64,000 nt of DNA from Actinomadura terrae (GTDB taxonomy: Bacteria; Actinomycetota; Actinomycetes; Streptosporangiales; Streptosporangiaceae), in contig NZ_JAICDG010000002.1 of the NCBI RefSeq assembly GCF_022751215.1, positions 1,550,001 through 1,614,000 on the forward strand, in the 5' to 3' direction. Below the pieces are notes generated by a model. The model saw only the letters and a list, made by a program, of their open reading frames with translations. It was not told the DNA's origin and did no database searches. Shown here piece by piece: positions 18,455-26,481 of this stretch; within the stretch, counting starts at the first letter, position 1; each line of letters begins with the position of its first letter. Both the position numbers and the translations under genes were made by a program.

Positions 18455-20934
18455 CAGACCTTCCTCACCGTGCTCAGCAGGTCGAGGCCCGCGCGCTCGT
18501 CCGGCAGCAGGTCGGCGAGGACGCGGTTGATGTCGCGCAGCGTCCCGGCGTCGCCGTTCGCCGCCGCGCGGCGGCCCGCCGCGACGAGCTTGCGGGCCTC
18601 GCCCGGATCGCGCATCTCCGACTGGTGGGCGCACAGGTTGTCGAAGATGATGAACGGCAGGTCGCCCGACTCGTCCAGCACCCGCATCGCGAGCGTGCGC
18701 AGGTCCTCGATCCGCTGCCGCAGCAGCTGCGCGTCCCGCGAGGCGCGCGCGGACTGCACCGACGACTCGGCGATCGACAGCGACCGCCGGTGATCGCCGT
18801 TGCCCCGCTCCCGCACGATGTCCTGGACGACGGCCAGCAGCTCCTGCGACTCCCTGACCAGCTCGGGCCATTCGAGCGCGTCCTCGATGTCGTCTACCGC
18901 CGCCCGCAGGACGAGGATCAGCTTCCCGCACTCGATCGCCTCGGTCGTGTCCGCCCGCGCCGCCTCCGCCTTCGCCTCCACGTCCGCGACGAGCCGGTCC
19001 CGGTCGATCCGCAGCAGCAGGTCCGTCGCCCGCGCGTCGCCGATCTCGGTGAGCCGCCGCCGCACGGTCTCCAGCCGGTGCTTCTCGGCCTTGGCGTCCC
19101 GGACCAGGTCGGCATGCTTCGGGACGGTCTCGGTCCGCATGTTGATCACGTGCTCGAACTCCTCGTCCAGCATCGGGACGTAGGCGCGCGCGACGACCAG
19201 GCGCGACTCGTCCACCACGATGGTGAAGTCGACCGCGCTGCCCTCGGGCACGTCCCGCCGCACCTGGTCGGGCACGACCTCCAGGCGGCCGATGCGCAGG
19301 TTGCGGTCCGCGCGGGCGTGCTCGCCCTCCATGACCGGGATGCGGATCATCCCCTCCCCGGTGCCCCGGTTGACCGCGACCGTCGTGCGCAGCTCGACGT
19401 TCCGCCGCGCCGGAAGCGGGGTGTTGCGCGTGACGAGCGGCAGGAACTCGTTGCCGTCGAGCCCGACGCCGAGCGTCTGCTGGAGCAGCGGCTGCGTCTC
19501 GACCGCGCCGACCGTGTAGTCGATCCGGTCCTGGCTCAGCCGCAGGACGGCGCCGGACGCGTCGGTCAGCTCGATCCCGAACGTGTTCCGGCGCCCCTTC
19601 TCCGCCCAGAGCGTCGCGGTGAAGGTGCCCTCGTCCGACAGGGGAATCCTTCCGCTACGCCATGCGGGCCTGGCCTCGGCATTGACGAACTCAACGGCGA
19701 GCCCCGCCGCTTCCGGCCCGGTCACCTTCCCGCCGACAAACGGCTCGGTCTCCGGCCCGGTCGGGCTGTACTCCAGCTCGATCGCGTACACGCCCGGGTC
19801 CGTCTTCGCCAGCGACGGCGTGACCTCCAGCCGCTTGGACCCGGCGAAGATCGCCGCGCCCTTGGCGACCACGGTGAGCGGGTCCTGGCTCTGGTCGATC
19901 GCGATCCCGAGCCCCTCCTTCGGGTCGGCGATGCGCTCACGCAGATACGGAGACAGCGTCGTCCCCCCGACCAGCAGCACCTTCTCGATGTCGCCGGGCC
20001 CCAGCCCGCTCTCCTTCAACGCCCGGCGGCACAGGTCCACCGACCGCGCGATGTAGGGTTCGGCGATCCGCTCGACGTCCCCGCGCCGCAGATCGAAGTC
20101 GAACTCGAACCGCTGCTCCTGCGCGTCGACGAGGACAACGTCGATATCGACCGACTCTCTCCTCGACAGCTGGATCTTGGCGGCCTCGGCGGCGAGCTTG
20201 AGCGTGTTCACGGCGGCGGGCCAGCGCGGATTCCCCCGCGTGAAGTCGGAGAACCCGTACCGCTTCTTCACCGCCGGGATCAGCAGCGTCTCGACGATCT
20301 TCCAGTCGATCAGCTTGCCGCCGAGCAGGTTGTCCCCCCGGTGGTTGACGACGTTGAACTCGCCGTCGCGCATGTTGACCACGGCCGCGTCGAACGTCCC
20401 GCCGCCGAAGTCGTAGACGAGCCAAAACGCGTTCTCGACGTCCGACTGGAACCCGTAGGCAAGCGCCGCCGCCGTAGGCTCCTGAAGTAGAGGTGCCTGC
20501 GCCAACCCCGCCAACTCGGCGGCCCGCTTCGTCGCCTCGCACGCGCTCAACTCGAACGCCGCCGGGACCGTGATGACGGCGGCGGCCACCTCGTCCCCGA
20601 CACTCTCCACGTCCCGCTTCAAGGACTTCAGCACCTCGGCCGAAAGCTCCTCGGGTTCCATGGACCGCCCCGCGTCCCGAAAGACCTTGGGCTGCCCGGT
20701 CGTCCCCATCCGAAGCTTGAACTCGACGCAGGTGTTCTCCGGGTCCTGCTCGCTGCGCTCCTTGGCCTCGCGCCCGACGTACAGCCGGTTGCGCTGGTCG
20801 ACCCGCACCGCCGACGGGGTCGTCTCGCTGCCGTCGACGTTCTTGAAGACCTTGGCGTCCACGCCGCCCAGCACGGCGATCGCGCTGTTGGTCGTGCCGA
20901 GGTCGATCCCGAAGTCGATCGTGGTCCTGGTCAT
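18454..20934 (-). CDS. Hsp70 (DnaK-like) chaperone, non-canonical
   Basis: 826 residues, longer than DnaK (~620). The actin-like ATPase is clear: phosphate-1 F-G-I-D-L-G-T-T-N-S at the N-terminus, phosphate-2 Y-D-F-G-G-G-T-F-D near residue 175, adenosine loop L-L-V-G-G-T-T near 325. After a beta-rich substrate-like domain there is a long charged helical tail (~560-820). The gene is not next to grpE, dnaJ or hspR; its neighbours are membrane and wall-type proteins. It overlaps its upstream (ATGA) and downstream (TGATG) genes. Its role is probably a specialised envelope-linked or client-specific chaperone rather than the housekeeping DnaK. Confidence 0.9.
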   Translation of the reverse strand: MTRTTIDFGIDLGTTNSAIAVLGGVDAKVFKNVDGSETTPSAVRVDQRNRLYVGREAKERSEQDPENTCVEFKLRMGTTGQPKVFRDAGRSMEPEELSAEVLKSLKRDVESVGDEVAAAVITVPAAFELSACEATKRAAELAGLAQAPLLQEPTAAALAYGFQSDVENAFWLVYDFGGGTFDAAVVNMRDGEFNVVNHRGDNLLGGKLIDWKIVETLLIPAVKKRYGFSDFTRGNPRWPAAVNTLKLAAEAAKIQLSRRESVDIDVVLVDAQEQRFEFDFDLRRGDVERIAEPYIARSVDLCRRALKESGLGPGDIEKVLLVGGTTLSPYLRERIADPKEGLGIAIDQSQDPLTVVAKGAAIFAGSKRLEVTPSLAKTDPGVYAIELEYSPTGPETEPFVGGKVTGPEAAGLAVEFVNAEARPAWRSGRIPLSDEGTFTATLWAEKGRRNTFGIELTDASGAVLRLSQDRIDYTVGAVETQPLLQQTLGVGLDGNEFLPLVTRNTPLPARRNVELRTTVAVNRGTGEGMIRIPVMEGEHARADRNLRIGRLEVVPDQVRRDVPEGSAVDFTIVVDESRLVVARAYVPMLDEEFEHVINMRTETVPKHADLVRDAKAEKHRLETVRRRLTEIGDARATDLLLRIDRDRLVADVEAKAEAARADTTEAIECGKLILVLRAAVDDIEDALEWPELVRESQELLAVVQDIVRERGNGDHRRSLSIAESSVQSARASRDAQLLRQRIEDLRTLAMRVLDESGDLPFIIFDNLCAHQSEMRDPGEARKLVAAGRRAAANGDAGTLRDINRVLADLLPDERAGLDLLSTVRKV

Positions 20935-21500
20935 GGACGCTGCTCCCTCGCTTCCTCGCGCGGCCTCTGGTCGGCGGACTCCGGGGTGCCCACGATGACC
21001 TCGGCCATCTGGATCCGCTGGTCACCGAAGTAGACACTCGGCCGGATGGTCTCGATCACGCGTTCGCGTTCCAGCCCCGGCGTGGGCTGGAACGCGACGA
21101 CGCTGATGCTCAGCCCCGAGTCGAAGGGCTCGTTGAGGTGGTCCTTGATCTCGACCCCGGCCTGGACGAGCGTGTCCCACGCCTTCTCGACCTGCCGGGT
21201 GGTGGAGCGCATCCCGTCGGGCAGGCTCGCCGTCCGAACATGAAGCCGCCAAACGGACGTCGCCACATCCGCCAGCGACCGCCCACCCAACCCAGCGACT
21301 TCTTCAGGGGCCACCCCGGGACGTTCTTCAGGCCCGGCCATCCCCACCCCGGGACGCTCCTCAGCCCCGCGCAACCCGGTCAAATGTGTGAAGGCGGCCA
21401 GAATGTCGTCCGGCCACTGGGCCTGTTGGATGCGGAACTCCCGGGGCCACCGCCACTGCCGCAGCGTCGCCCCGGCCTCCCCGGCCCATCGTCGCTTCAC
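20931..21500 (-). CDS. First gene of the Hsp70 operon, unrecognised
   Basis: 189 residues with no domain I recognise. The C-terminal half (~85-170) looks like a mixed alpha/beta fold containing R-Q-V-E-K-A-W-D-T-L. Residues ~45-65 carry an imperfect repeat of E-E-R-P-G-V encoded by a duplicated DNA stretch. A nucleotide-exchange or adaptor role for the adjacent Hsp70 is conceivable because its stop overlaps the Hsp70 start by four bases (ATGA), but there is no GrpE signature. The start codon is uncertain: upstream AT-rich sequence and a tRNA fragment lie within 150 bases. Confidence 0.55.
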   Translation of the reverse strand: MKRRWAGEAGATLRQWRWPREFRIQQAQWPDDILAAFTHLTGLRGAEERPGVGMAGPEERPGVAPEEVAGLGGRSLADVATSVWRLHVRTASLPDGMRSTTRQVEKAWDTLVQAGVEIKDHLNEPFDSGLSISVVAFQPTPGLERERVIETIRPSVYFGDQRIQMAEVIVGTPESADQRPREEAREQRP

Positions 21501-21614
21501 GACCGGACGCTTCGGTTGACGGGGACGGTGCGCGACAGTTCGGGAGGCATGGGGCCGAACCTAGACACACCCCACCGGGACCGGTCCCGGACCGTATATG
21601 AAAGGCCCCGACCC

Positions 21615-21654
21615 TAATCCGTAGGTTGTGGGTTCGAGTCCCACGCGAGCCACC
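21615..21654 (+). other. tRNA 3'-half fragment (probable attachment-site scar)
   Basis: A perfect 5-bp T stem with loop (GTGGG-TTCGAGT-CCCAC, 21628-21644) is followed by GCGAGCC, discriminator A and CC. Upstream, TAATCCG resembles the 3' side of a Lys- or Asn-type anticodon arm. No matching 5' acceptor strand (GGCTCGC), D arm or full anticodon stem lies upstream, so this is not a functional tRNA. Such 3' halves are left by integrases that recombine into tRNA genes. The accessory genes to its right support an island boundary, although no integrase is visible. Confidence 0.6.
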
Positions 21655-21751
21655 TAGCCGTCTGTGTGGGAATGCGACAACAGCATCCCTGGCGAGTGGC
21701 CCCGGTCGTGATCGATCTGGAGCCGCCGGAGGGCGTGGGCGTTGTCGGGTC

Positions 21752-22561
21752 CTACAAGGCGCGTGCGTTACGGTGCTCTGCCCACCGCTGGGCAATGGGC
21801 AGGTTGGCCGGGGGCTCTGCGTCTGGATTAGCGGCGGCGCGTCGCCTCCAGCGTTCAGCCGATGCTCGCGTGTACAGGTCGAGCGCCTCAGGGGCGGCGC
21901 TTGTCCATGCGGGGAACTGGGCCACCCAGCGTTCGGCGTCGGCGGGGGTGTGCCCAGCGTGGATCAACCAGGGGATGATCTGACCGATCTCCACCCAGGA
22001 CGTGCCCCGAGACGCGAACCCCCAATCCACCACGTAGGCGTGTTCTGGGGTGATCAGCAGATTGTAGGGGTTGAGGTCGGTGTGCAGAAGGGCGTCACCG
22101 GCCATCGGAGCCACGTCCGGTACGAGATGCTCCCAACGACGTTCCACACGCATGACGACCGCATCCGGGCATGGCGTGCTTTGGAGTTGATGAGCCGTCT
22201 TCGCCAGAGCCGCCAGGTCGGGGGAACCGGGCGAGTAGTCGGCATGGCGGCCTTGGACGTGCTCGAACCCCACCGCGAGCCACCCCCCGGCTTCCACGGT
22301 CCACAGAAGCCGGGGGGCGAACTCGGGCACGACAGGGTTGGTCGTGGTTTCCCTGCGCAGCGCGCGGACGCGTGGTCCGTCCTGGCCCAGGGAGGCTTTC
22401 CGAGCGGCCTTGACGAACGATGGCCCGGACGAGCCGGTCACAGTGGCGGCAAAGTCGGCGTTACCGCCGCCGGGAACCGCCCGAACACTGAGGACCGCGC
22501 CGGTTCGTCCGGTGATGGCCGTCCGGACCGCTTCCGGTAGGCGGGTCCACTGGTCGCGCAT
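21752..22561 (-). CDS. Aminoglycoside phosphotransferase (APH)-family kinase
   Basis: 269 residues with the protein-kinase-like APH fold: nucleotide loop near G-G-G-N-A-D, catalytic loop H160-T-D162-L-N-P-Y-N167 (HxDxxxxN) and metal-binding V-V-D-W-G. It is expected to phosphorylate a small hydroxylated molecule; the substrate could be an antibiotic, sugar or peptide. It lies 12 bases after the preceding small gene on the same strand (22574-23050), so both form a two-gene operon in which the kinase may modify that peptide or a shared substrate. It sits immediately inside the putative island. Confidence 0.8.
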   Translation of the reverse strand: MRDQWTRLPEAVRTAITGRTGAVLSVRAVPGGGNADFAATVTGSSGPSFVKAARKASLGQDGPRVRALRRETTTNPVVPEFAPRLLWTVEAGGWLAVGFEHVQGRHADYSPGSPDLAALAKTAHQLQSTPCPDAVVMRVERRWEHLVPDVAPMAGDALLHTDLNPYNLLITPEHAYVVDWGFASRGTSWVEIGQIIPWLIHAGHTPADAERWVAQFPAWTSAAPEALDLYTRASAERWRRRAAANPDAEPPANLPIAQRWAEHRNARAL

Positions 22562-22573
22562 CTGCGCCCTTCG

Positions 22574-23050
22574 TCAGTCGGCGATCGTGCTGCACTCGGG
22601 CGGGCAGCAGCCCGCCCCGGCACCGGCCTCCCAGAATTCCATGTCCACGTGATAGCCCGTGGCCCGCAGGATCGGGACGGTCCTCTCCAGAGCGGCCACG
22701 GAGAGGATGTCAGCGTCCACCACCGGCACGTGGTGGAGGTACGTCCCCGCGTGTGTCATGCCGAACTCGTGGTAGGGCTTGGTGCGCTTGAGGAAGGCAT
22801 GCCAACCCTCATCCACCGGGACCGACGGAACGATTCTGACCCACGCCTCAGGGTCCGTCGCGGCGGCCTTGATGAGTTCGGCGTGTGCCTTGAGGAACAC
22901 CAGGGCCTGTCCTATCAGGCGTTCGGCGTAGGCGCGGGTGACGTGGTCGTACCGCATGATGTCTTCGACCAGGAGGGCGAACACCTCGGGTGAGACCAGC
23001 TCGCGGGGGTCCTTGACCGCCTCCGCCGTTCTCTCGGGAGCGATGGTCAT
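22574..23050 (-). CDS. Small conserved protein with C-terminal CC-PPEC tail
   Basis: 158 residues from an ATG with a strong GGAGGT site 8 bases upstream. The body is helical, with D-E-G-W-H-A-F-L-K-R-T and Y-H-E-F-G-M-T-H-A-G-T-Y-L-H-H, whose ordered His and Glu residues could bind metal. The protein ends in a short Gly/Ala stretch and C-C-P-P-E-C-S-T-I-A-D. It resembles the 'glycine-rich domain-containing' hypothetical proteins of actinomycetes. The Cys-rich tail looks like a modifiable or metal-binding peptide, but this is inference. Its operon partner is an APH-type kinase. Confidence 0.6.
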   Translation of the reverse strand: MTIAPERTAEAVKDPRELVSPEVFALLVEDIMRYDHVTRAYAERLIGQALVFLKAHAELIKAAATDPEAWVRIVPSVPVDEGWHAFLKRTKPYHEFGMTHAGTYLHHVPVVDADILSVAALERTVPILRATGYHVDMEFWEAGAGAGCCPPECSTIAD

Positions 23051-23339
23051 TGCGACTACCTCCAGGGATTGAGCGCGACCGGTCGCCGCGCTTGAACCTC
23101 CGAGCGGCGGCGGAGTGTGAGGGTTACGAAGACCCACCACCACCGCGCGGAGAGGTCTAGGCGCCGGGCTCGGCGCTATCCTCCTGCGCCGCTACCTCAG
23201 CAAGCTGGGATTCGGCGTGGGCGTGAACCGATGGGCTGGTCAGCGGCTCTTCTTGCATGTCGGGGAGTGCCGAAGCTCATGCCCACAACGCTAGGAACGT
23301 CTGTTCTCGCTCGTCCACAATGTTGCGGGTTGTTGAGCA
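23051..23339. other. 289-bp gap between same-strand genes
   Basis: No gene was seen. It holds the promoter region for the small protein/kinase pair. TGTTGCG (23321-23327) and TGTTGAG (23331-23337), spaced 10 bp, echo the repeats upstream of the XRE operon at 24.9 kb. Confidence 0.4.
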
Positions 23340-24182
23340 CTAGAACGCCGCAAGTGCCTTCCTGATCAAGGCTTGGGCATCCGGGCCGTAGACGGCGGCC
23401 TCTCTGAGCACGTCAAACATCCGAACATACTGCGCCACCTCTTGGGGGCGAGTCACTTCGATCGAAGCAGTAGGAGTCTCCAAGCAGACAAGGGAATCAT
23501 CGAAGATCCAGAACCCGGCGGAACCCACGGCCTTCCGCTCCCTCATCATCGGGATGATGCCAATCGATACATTGGGCAATCCCATGTCAGCCAGCAAGCG
23601 GTCAAGCTGTCCAATCTGGACTTCCGCTGTTCCGAACCAGGTGCACAGCGCCTGTTCCTCCAGAAGTACGGCAACGCGCTTGCTGCTCTGATATATGACT
23701 TTCTGACGTTCCATCCTGATCGCCAGGGCTTGCTCAAGATCGTTAGGCGAGTCCAGGAAGTCAATCCAAAAGGACAGCATCGATGCCGCATAGTCGGCGG
23801 TCTGGAACAGTCCAGGAATCGCGTTGTGCTCGTAGATTCTGAAGTGCTCGGTACGTTCGTAGAGCGGAACGTGCGCCGCCATCAGACGCTTCATTCCCGC
23901 ACGCGTTTGTCTGCGAAATTCCAGGTAGGCCGACTCGACTGCCCGAGCGGTTGCAACGAGGTCTGGAGCTTCTTCCTCTACGCCGCAAGCATTGCACCAG
24001 GCGCGAATATCCGCATCCGAGGGCGCCTGCGAGCCCGTCTCTAGACGACTCACCTTGGAGTAGTGAAAACCCCGGGAGGCGAGTTCCCTGCCAGAGAAAC
24101 CGGCATCCTTACGAAGCTCCCGCAGGCGTGCCCCGAGCGCCTCCCTCGCCTGCCTAGCCGAACTAGAAGGGACGGTAGTCAC
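23340..24182 (-). CDS. XRE-family regulator with DUF5753 sensor domain
   Basis: 280 residues. The N-terminal XRE helix-turn-helix (~10-65: L-R-E-L-R-K-D-A-G-F-S-G-R-E-L-A...S-K-V-S-R-L-E-T-G) is followed by DUF5753 (~90-275, E-H-N-A-I-P-G-L-F-Q-T-A-D-Y-A). These regulators control small partner genes and development or secondary metabolism in actinomycetes. A GTG at 24182 is chosen; a TTG at 24215 is the other in-frame option and there is no ATG. It overlaps the DUF6879 gene's 3' end by 20 bases, so the two are co-translated. GC content is visibly lower than the surroundings, a hint of transfer. Confidence 0.85.
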   Translation of the reverse strand: MTTVPSSSARQAREALGARLRELRKDAGFSGRELASRGFHYSKVSRLETGSQAPSDADIRAWCNACGVEEEAPDLVATARAVESAYLEFRRQTRAGMKRLMAAHVPLYERTEHFRIYEHNAIPGLFQTADYAASMLSFWIDFLDSPNDLEQALAIRMERQKVIYQSSKRVAVLLEEQALCTWFGTAEVQIGQLDRLLADMGLPNVSIGIIPMMRERKAVGSAGFWIFDDSLVCLETPTASIEVTRPQEVAQYVRMFDVLREAAVYGPDAQALIRKALAAF

Positions 24183-24681
24183 TGTGAGGGACCGAGAACT
24201 TCCATACTGCCTCAAAGGAGGAGCGGCAAAGGTCAGCTACATCTGGGTCATCCGTCGCCGTCATTCCAACAGACAGACCGTTGCCAGCATAATGAAGGAA
24301 CACCGCCAAGTAACCGTCGAAGAGATAGAAATCGTTTCCGGGAACCCCGACAGCGGACACCGCAGGGCGAGGGACCCACCTGATGTCCTCGCCGGCCTCC
24401 ACCATCGGGCCGGCGATGCTATGCGACCAGAGCTGGTATTCGCTCAGAGGCTCGGACACGATCCTAGCCCGCCGGACCGACCTCCCCGCCCTGACGTGCT
24501 CGCGAAGCGTTTGACACCAGCCACCTAGCCATGCCAAGTCGTCCGGCTCACCGGCAAGCCATTTAGCGAGGTATGGCAACTCAGTGGCAGTGCCGTACGC
24601 ATCCCTCGCCTCAAGATGTAGGGCTTCACGTTTGAACGTCTTCAAGAGCCGTTCAAACTCATCAGCTTCCACTTCCCGCAC
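24163..24681 (-). CDS. DUF6879-family protein
   Basis: 172 residues matching the DUF6879 family that accompanies XRE/DUF5753 regulators in actinomycetes: N-terminal F-E-R-L-L-K-T-F-K-R-E-A-L-H-L-E, a middle W-L-A-G-E-P-D-D segment, and a C-terminal F-L-H-Y-A-G-N-G and F-x-V-P-H-S-D-Y pattern. Function is unknown; a regulator partner or ligand-binding role is likely. GTG start, with a GGAGGAGG ribosome site inside the upstream small gene, which it overlaps by 20 bases. It is the central gene of a three-gene overlapping operon. Confidence 0.8.
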   Translation of the reverse strand: MREVEADEFERLLKTFKREALHLEARDAYGTATELPYLAKWLAGEPDDLAWLGGWCQTLREHVRAGRSVRRARIVSEPLSEYQLWSHSIAGPMVEAGEDIRWVPRPAVSAVGVPGNDFYLFDGYLAVFLHYAGNGLSVGMTATDDPDVADLCRSSFEAVWKFSVPHSDYRPF

Positions 24682-24895
24682 GAGCCTCCTCCTCGAAGAA
24701 CTCTCGGAAGAACTGAATCATGCGATCGGGGATCTCAACAACCGTCTCCCCTTCGGGGATGTCCATCGTCGCGAGCGCCTCCGGGTCCGACACGACCCAC
24801 CCCTGAACGAACCAAGAGCCCCGGTCCGTCCGGTAGATCGTCGGCGAGCCAGTCGGGTTCGAGTCCGGGTCCTTGCCGACCAATCTCGGACGCAT
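24662..24895 (-). CDS. Small partner protein of the DUF6879/XRE operon
   Basis: 77 residues from the ATG at 24895 with GGGAGAGG upstream. The composition is typical of the small first gene found before DUF6879 genes: a leading R-P-R-L-V-G-K-D-P-D, then S-P-T-I-Y-R-T-D-R-G-S-W-x-V-Q-G-W and an acidic C-terminal helix. It has no known function. It overlaps the DUF6879 gene, so the three products are probably made in fixed ratio. Confidence 0.7.
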   Translation of the reverse strand: MRPRLVGKDPDSNPTGSPTIYRTDRGSWFVQGWVVSDPEALATMDIPEGETVVEIPDRMIQFFREFFEEEARAGSGS

Positions 24896-24913
24896 GAGCC
24901 TCTCCCGTCGGGT

Positions 24914-24989
24914 TGTTGCGCTGCGTTGCGCCCTCTCAGGCTCCTGTTGGGCCGCGTTGACCGTCAAGGGGTGTTGCACGATGTTGCAC
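24914..24989 (-). promoter_or_regulatory. Promoter region with paired GCAAC repeats
   Basis: Read on the minus strand, GTGCAACA appears twice 10 bp apart (24972-24990), directly before a TTGACG -35-like hexamer; GCGCAAC appears twice 10 bp apart (24915-24931) nearer the start codon. This may be the autoregulatory operator of the XRE operon. Confidence 0.45.
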
Positions 24990-25083
24990 ACCAACAGTCG
25001 CAGGGCCGTGTTCGACCCCCATTCGATCCCCACGGATGGGGTCACCAGGCCGGAACAGGTTCCAGACAGCCAGAACCCCCTCG

Positions 25084-25664
25084 TTAATCCGCCTCCCTCA
25101 TGCGGACGGCGACGGTACTGGCCGTACGAACGAATTCGGCCAGGGCTTCCGAGCGGCGGCCCCGCGGCCACGCCAGCACCATCGGGGTGGACGGGGCGTC
25201 CTCGACCGGCACGGGACCAGGTCGGCCCGGATCTGCCCGCGCACGGAGGAGGGGACTACGGCGACGAGCCGTCCAAGGGCGATGAGCTGTATCAACTGGC
25301 CGACGTCCTGCGCCTTCGGACGCGCCGACCAGGGGGGCAACGCCTCGTCCCTGAGGTCGGCCATGGTGAGGCTCGTCCTACAGGCGAGCCGGTGCCGCCG
25401 GGGAAAGACCGCCGGCCGCGATTCGACGAGGAGCTCGGCGGTGTCGAGATCGTGCAGGTCGGCGAACGAACCGTGCAGCAGGCTGACATCCGCGCGGCCG
25501 TCACGCAGGACGGCGGTGCGCTCGTGGATCCCGCACATGATGACATCGACCGAAACCGCATCCAGCGCCTTCCCGCCCTCGGCGAGCAGCACTTCACCCG
25601 CTGGCGCGAGCGCGACCTTCCGGCTGCTGCGCTCGAACAGGACCACGCCGAGCCGCCGGTCGCC
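25084..25664 (-). pseudogene. LysR-family regulator remnant (truncated, frameshifted)
   Basis: The protein starts abruptly inside the HTH-to-linker region (R-L-G-V-V-L-F-E-R-S-S-R-K-V-A-L), so the DNA-binding helices are missing. A segment after K-A-L-D-A-V-S is also lost compared with a normal LysR. Near 25212 one base is missing (probably GTCCCG[G]TGCCG): the second frame continues P-V-E-D-A-P-S-T-P-M-V-L-A-W-P and ends at a TAA at 25084. It cannot be functional. Its lost 5' end abuts the lost 5' end of the SDR pseudogene. Confidence 0.8.
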
Positions 25665-25665
25665 T

Positions 25666-26240
25666 GGTCGTCCTCGACGTCACCGACGGCGCGTCCGTGC
25701 GCAGGGCCGCCCGCTCCATCGAGGCCGACGTCGGCGGGCTCGACGTCCTGGTGAACAACGCTGGGCTGACCGGCGACCTCGGCCGCCAGACCCCGGCCGA
25801 GGCCGACCCGGACGTCGTCCGCCAGGTGTTCGAGACCAATTTCTTCGGCGTCATCACGGTCACCAACGCCATGCTTCCGCTGCTGCGGCGCTCGTCCAGC
25901 CCGCGCATCGTCAATATGTCGAGCAGCGTGGGGTCACTCAGCAAAATGTCGGACCCCGCGCATTATCTAGCGAGGATGCCGGGCTACGGGGCCTACCCGA
26001 CCGTCGAAGACGGCGCTCAACTCGCTGACGGTGCAGTACGCCAAGGATCTGCGCGACGAGGGGATTCTGGTCAACGCCGCCGACCCGGGCCCCTGCGGCA
26101 CCGACCTGACCCGCCCCCTCGGACGCACCATCACCCGGACCGCGGCGGAAGGGGCCGCCATCGTGGTCGAGCTGGCGACGCTCGGCCCTGACGGCCCGAC
26201 CGGCGGACTGTTCAACGACGACGGCCCGGTCCCCTGGTAA
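25666..26240 (+). pseudogene. Short-chain dehydrogenase remnant (truncated, frameshifted)
   Basis: The frame begins L-V-V-L-D-V-T-D, inside the second Rossmann strand region, so the N-terminal NAD(P)-binding TGxxxGxG is gone. V-N-N-A-G and N-M-S-S-S are present, then Y-P-T. One extra G at about 26003 shifts the frame; after it, the S-K-T-A-L-N-S-L-T-V-Q-Y-A helix and the C-terminus (F-N-D-D-G) follow. Lesions of this kind mean no active enzyme. The intact ancestor was probably the LysR's divergently transcribed target. Confidence 0.82.
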
Positions 26241-26444
26241 CTATGCTTGCCGACGCGTCGCGCCGCGCGTGAGGAGTGCGCGAACTTCCTTCTCGGGGTA
26301 ACGCCGATGCCCGCCGAGAGTCCAGACATAAGGGATCTTGTCCTGTTGCGCCCACCGAGTGACGGTTTTCGCGTCCACACGGAACATGGCGGCCACCTCC
26401 GCCGGGGTGAGCAGGACGTCGTGTTGCAGTGTCTTTCGTGGCAT
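26241..26444 (-). CDS. BldC-like MerR-type DNA-binding protein
   Basis: 67 residues, the size of Streptomyces BldC. A single MerR-like winged helix: L-L-T-P-A-E-V-A-A-M-F-R-V-D-x-K-T-V-T-R-W, then I-P-Y-V-W-T-L-G-G-H-R-R-Y. BldC proteins bind AT-rich direct repeats and control development; this is a paralogue or orthologue. The ATG is 7 bases past AGGAGAT. It directly follows the HATPase gene on the same strand (37-base gap), suggesting a regulatory operon. Its stop abuts that of the SDR pseudogene. Confidence 0.85.
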   Translation of the reverse strand: MPRKTLQHDVLLTPAEVAAMFRVDAKTVTRWAQQDKIPYVWTLGGHRRYPEKEVRALLTRGATRRQA

Positions 26445-26481
26445 TGGGGGGATCTCCTGTAGTAGGTGATGGACAAGGAAC

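Noticed and set aside
18439..20490. 683-residue plus-strand frame
   Set aside because: Antisense shadow of the Hsp70 gene.
21361..21795. 144-residue minus-strand frame crossing the tRNA fragment
   Set aside because: Its R-G-T-R-T-H-N-L-R peptide is the usual artefact of translating a tRNA T arm antisense.
24851..24870. GGGTTCGAGTCCGGG resembling a tRNA T arm
   Set aside because: Lies inside the small partner gene in frame; no acceptor or other arms.
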